DNA of 8,657 nucleotides from Campylobacterota bacterium (GTDB lineage: Bacteria > Campylobacterota > Campylobacteria > Campylobacterales > SZUA-545), in contig JAUPLZ010000039.1 of the NCBI GenBank assembly GCA_030836705.1, positions 1-8,657 of the forward strand, given 5' to 3'. The translations under genes and the position numbers were made by a program. The notes under the pieces were generated by a model, which was given only the letters and a program-made list of their open reading frames with translations, did no database searches and was not told where the DNA came from. Below are positions 7,156-8,657 of the stretch, one piece after another (the stretch's first letter is position 1; every line of letters starts with the position of its first letter).

Positions 7156-8160
7156 ATGGGCTTTGAATTTATACCTTATAGTGATGAGCAGAGAAAAACT
7201 TATATTAACACCGAATTGATATATAAAAGCTATATATCTAAAAAGAAGAGATACGATAAATCTTTTAGATACAGGATGGGGTGGCAAAAGGTAAAAGACA
7301 AAGAGTATCTCTTTAGAGAGTGTTTTGATACCAAAAAACGAAAGTCGCTCGGTGTTAGGAGCGGTGAAACAGAAGCGATTTATGACTTATTTCGTACTCA
7401 AAAAGCGGAGCTAAAAAAAAGCATAAAAGAGAGCAAAATAGTGCTTGAGAGACAAGAGAAGATAAGCAAGTTCACTAAGATATCAAGGGTACCTAATGTG
7501 CTGATAAATCTTTTTAGAAGATTAAATGAACTCGGGCTTGACGACAAAGTTGTAGTAATAGGAACAAATAGTTTATATGCCTATGAAGCTTACTGCGGTG
7601 TTTTTATTGAAAATCAACACCTAGCCACATTTGATATAGACATATTGAACAAAAGAGATAAAAAAGTCTCAATAGCTTTTAAAGAGAAGATTCCAAACAG
7701 AACATTAAAGGGCATACTTCTGGAGATAGACAACACTTTTAAGGAGAGTGAAGAAGCTTTTTATAGATTTGTCAATAAAGATGAAGTGGTAGTAGAGCTT
7801 CTTAATCCAATGAGAATGAAAGCCGATAATGAATCATTTAGCGGGGTCAGAGAAATTATACTAGATGGTATAAAATGGATAGAGAGTTCAAAACTGCATA
7901 AGCAGCTACTTATCGGAGATAGCGGTAAATGTGCTTTTATCACGACTATAAATCCTTTGGAATATGCCGTATATAAACTATGGCTGAGTGTCCAATCATA
8001 TAGAGAGCCTATGAAGCGGGATAGAGATTTGCAACAGTCTCGTCTGGTTACTAAGCTTATAAAAGAGTATATGCTAACAATCGACATAGAATCCGAACTT
8101 AAAAATATCAAAAATATGTCTAAAGAAGCGATAGAAGCATATAGGCAAATGCTTGGTTGA
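7156..8160 (+). CDS. GSU2403-family nucleotidyltransferase-fold protein (NTP_transf_8)
   Basis: This 334-residue protein fits the GSU2403 family (PF12281), predicted nucleotidyltransferases of the polymerase-beta fold with no settled target. Family signatures are the opening FIPYSDEQRKTYIN, KSLGVRSGETEAIYDLF (63-79), the nucleotide-binding GTNSLYAYEAY (136-146) and TFDIDIL (158-164) with Asp160 and Asp162 as likely metal ligands. VVVELL at 211-216, with Glu214, could supply the third carboxylate. The active site therefore looks intact. Residues about 77-110 are highly charged and probably a long helix. I chose ATG 7156 over the in-frame TTG at 7147, because family proteins open close to the FxPYS/FxPFS motif. 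The Shine-Dalgarno is poor for either. A role in defence or as a toxin by transfer of a nucleotide is possible by analogy with other nucleotidyltransferases, but nothing here shows it. Confidence 0.85.
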   Translation: MGFEFIPYSDEQRKTYINTELIYKSYISKKKRYDKSFRYRMGWQKVKDKEYLFRECFDTKKRKSLGVRSGETEAIYDLFRTQKAELKKSIKESKIVLERQEKISKFTKISRVPNVLINLFRRLNELGLDDKVVVIGTNSLYAYEAYCGVFIENQHLATFDIDILNKRDKKVSIAFKEKIPNRTLKGILLEIDNTFKESEEAFYRFVNKDEVVVELLNPMRMKADNESFSGVREIILDGIKWIESSKLHKQLLIGDSGKCAFITTINPLEYAVYKLWLSVQSYREPMKRDRDLQQSRLVTKLIKEYMLTIDIESELKNIKNMSKEAIEAYRQMLG

Positions 8161-8182
8161 TAGAGGTTTTTTAATAGACGCT

Positions 8183-8211
8183 TTGATACCATTTTGTTAA
8201 ACACGCAAAAT
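8183..8211 (+). promoter_or_regulatory. Weak possible promoter before the small membrane protein gene
   Basis: TTGATA (8183-8188) and CAAAAT (8206-8211) are 17 bases apart. ATTTTG (8191-8196) and CAAAAT (8206-8211) also form a 6-base inverted repeat. Transcription from here would begin almost at the AAGGA Shine-Dalgarno (8213-8217), leaving a very short leader, so readthrough from the nucleotidyltransferase gene is about as likely. Confidence 0.2.
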
Positions 8212-8222
8212 CAAGGAAAAAA

Positions 8223-8597
8223 ATGGAAACCATAGATAGTACGATAAGTATATTAGATAAAATCACTATAGTTTTTGCAACTATCACAATGGTAACTGTT
8301 TTATGGAATTGGTTCAAAAATAGAAAATCCAATGATAAGATAGTTATATATTTTCAAACGCAAACAACAACTGTTTTACTTGAAAATATCAGTATTATCC
8401 GTAAACATATAACAAGAAGTGAGGTTCTTGGGATTTTAGGGGTGGTGCAAAAAAATAGCAAAGAGCGTTATAACATCGCATATCTTTCTCAAACCCGCTT
8501 TTTTGATGATTTGTACGAGATTCAAATCGGTAAAAGTGATAAGCTAATCATAGAAATAACCGATGAAGAGCTTGAGCAATTTGGTATTAACAAATGA
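8223..8597 (+). CDS. Small single-pass membrane protein, family not recognised
   Basis: The protein has 124 residues. One hydrophobic segment, about 14-31 (TIVFATITMVTVLWNWF), is followed by a basic stretch KNRK (32-35), so the N-terminus probably faces out and the rest lies in the cytoplasm. The soluble part (about 38-120) alternates strands and helices: KIVIYFQ, then IIRKHITRSEVLGILGVV (58-75), YNIAYL (83-88) and a very acidic end, EITDEELEQF. I do not recognise a catalytic motif. The layout of one N-terminal helix plus a cytoplasmic domain recalls the type III membrane effector Cam1. However, the domain here is too short for a usual CARF domain and shows no such signature. AAGGA at 8213-8217 supports the start. 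The stop overlaps the next start as ATGA, linking it closely to the downstream gene. Confidence 0.75.
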   Translation: METIDSTISILDKITIVFATITMVTVLWNWFKNRKSNDKIVIYFQTQTTTVLLENISIIRKHITRSEVLGILGVVQKNSKERYNIAYLSQTRFFDDLYEIQIGKSDKLIIEITDEELEQFGINK

Positions 8598-8657
8598 CCT
8601 TAGTTTCTATTATGGGCGACTTTCACTCATCTATATTGCCAGTGTTATATGAATATA
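8594..8657 (+). CDS. Start of a downstream gene, possibly a CARF-domain effector (3' end outside window)
   Basis: A frame opens at ATG 8594, overlapping the previous stop as ATGA, and stays open for 21 codons to the window end. It reads MTLVSIMGDFHSSILPVLYE plus one Tyr. A short beta strand (TLVSIMG) followed by a polar loop and the start of a helix (SSILPVLYEY) resembles the first strand-loop-helix of CARF domains, as in Card1/Can2-type and Csm6/Csx1-type proteins. The place near a csm operon without csm6 fits. No separate Shine-Dalgarno is obvious, so translation is probably coupled; M7 at 8612 is an alternative start. Twenty-one residues are too few to prove the family. That a gene starts here is more certain than what it encodes. 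Confidence 0.45.
   Translation, partial: MTLVSIMGDFHSSILPVLYEY

Noticed and set aside
7761..8204. Long reverse-strand open frame of 147 codons over the nucleotidyltransferase gene
   Set aside because: It lies opposite a well-supported gene, its product is Ser/Leu/Ile-rich without motifs, and it has no convincing ribosome binding site. It is an antisense shadow.
1..8657. CRISPR array, tRNA, rRNA or insertion sequence
   Set aside because: No regularly spaced direct repeats of CRISPR length, no RNA-gene-like segments and no transposase or terminal repeats were seen. The non-coding gaps are all under 100 bases.

Overview
The window is AT-rich, every gene is on the + strand, and most genes are packed end to end. 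Codon use (AAA, TTT, CTT, GAG, AGA) and the protein style suggest a member of the Campylobacterota, possibly of the Sulfurimonas/Sulfuricurvum/Sulfurovum type. This taxonomic guess comes from general look and codon use; no marker gene is present.

Region 1 (1-5655) is a type III-A (Csm) CRISPR-Cas effector operon in the order cas6 (3' end only), cas10/csm1, csm2, csm3, csm4, csm5. The genes overlap or lie 1-2 bases apart, so translation is probably coupled. Cas6 would trim the pre-crRNA. Csm2 to Csm5 would build the crRNA-bound filament, with Csm3 as the target-RNA-cutting backbone. Cas10 keeps both an HD nuclease site and a GGDD cyclase site, so it should be able to cut DNA and to make cyclic oligoadenylate. 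No csm6 follows csm5, no cas1/cas2 is present, and I see no CRISPR array in the window.

Region 2 (5656-8160) holds two free-standing accessory genes: an AAA_14/DUF4143 ATPase and a GSU2403-family (NTP_transf_8) nucleotidyltransferase-fold protein. Each follows a short AT-rich gap with a long imperfect inverted repeat and probable promoter. The two gaps share a 19-base pattern at nearly the same distance from the start codon, which suggests similar or common control.

Region 3 (8161-8657) holds a small protein with one N-terminal membrane helix and an unrecognised soluble domain. Its stop codon overlaps (ATGA) the start of another gene cut by the window end. The 21 visible residues of that gene resemble the first strand and loop of CARF ligand-binding domains. 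If so, it would be the missing cyclic-oligoadenylate effector, and the small membrane protein would be a candidate new partner. This is the most interesting lead in the window and rests on little sequence.
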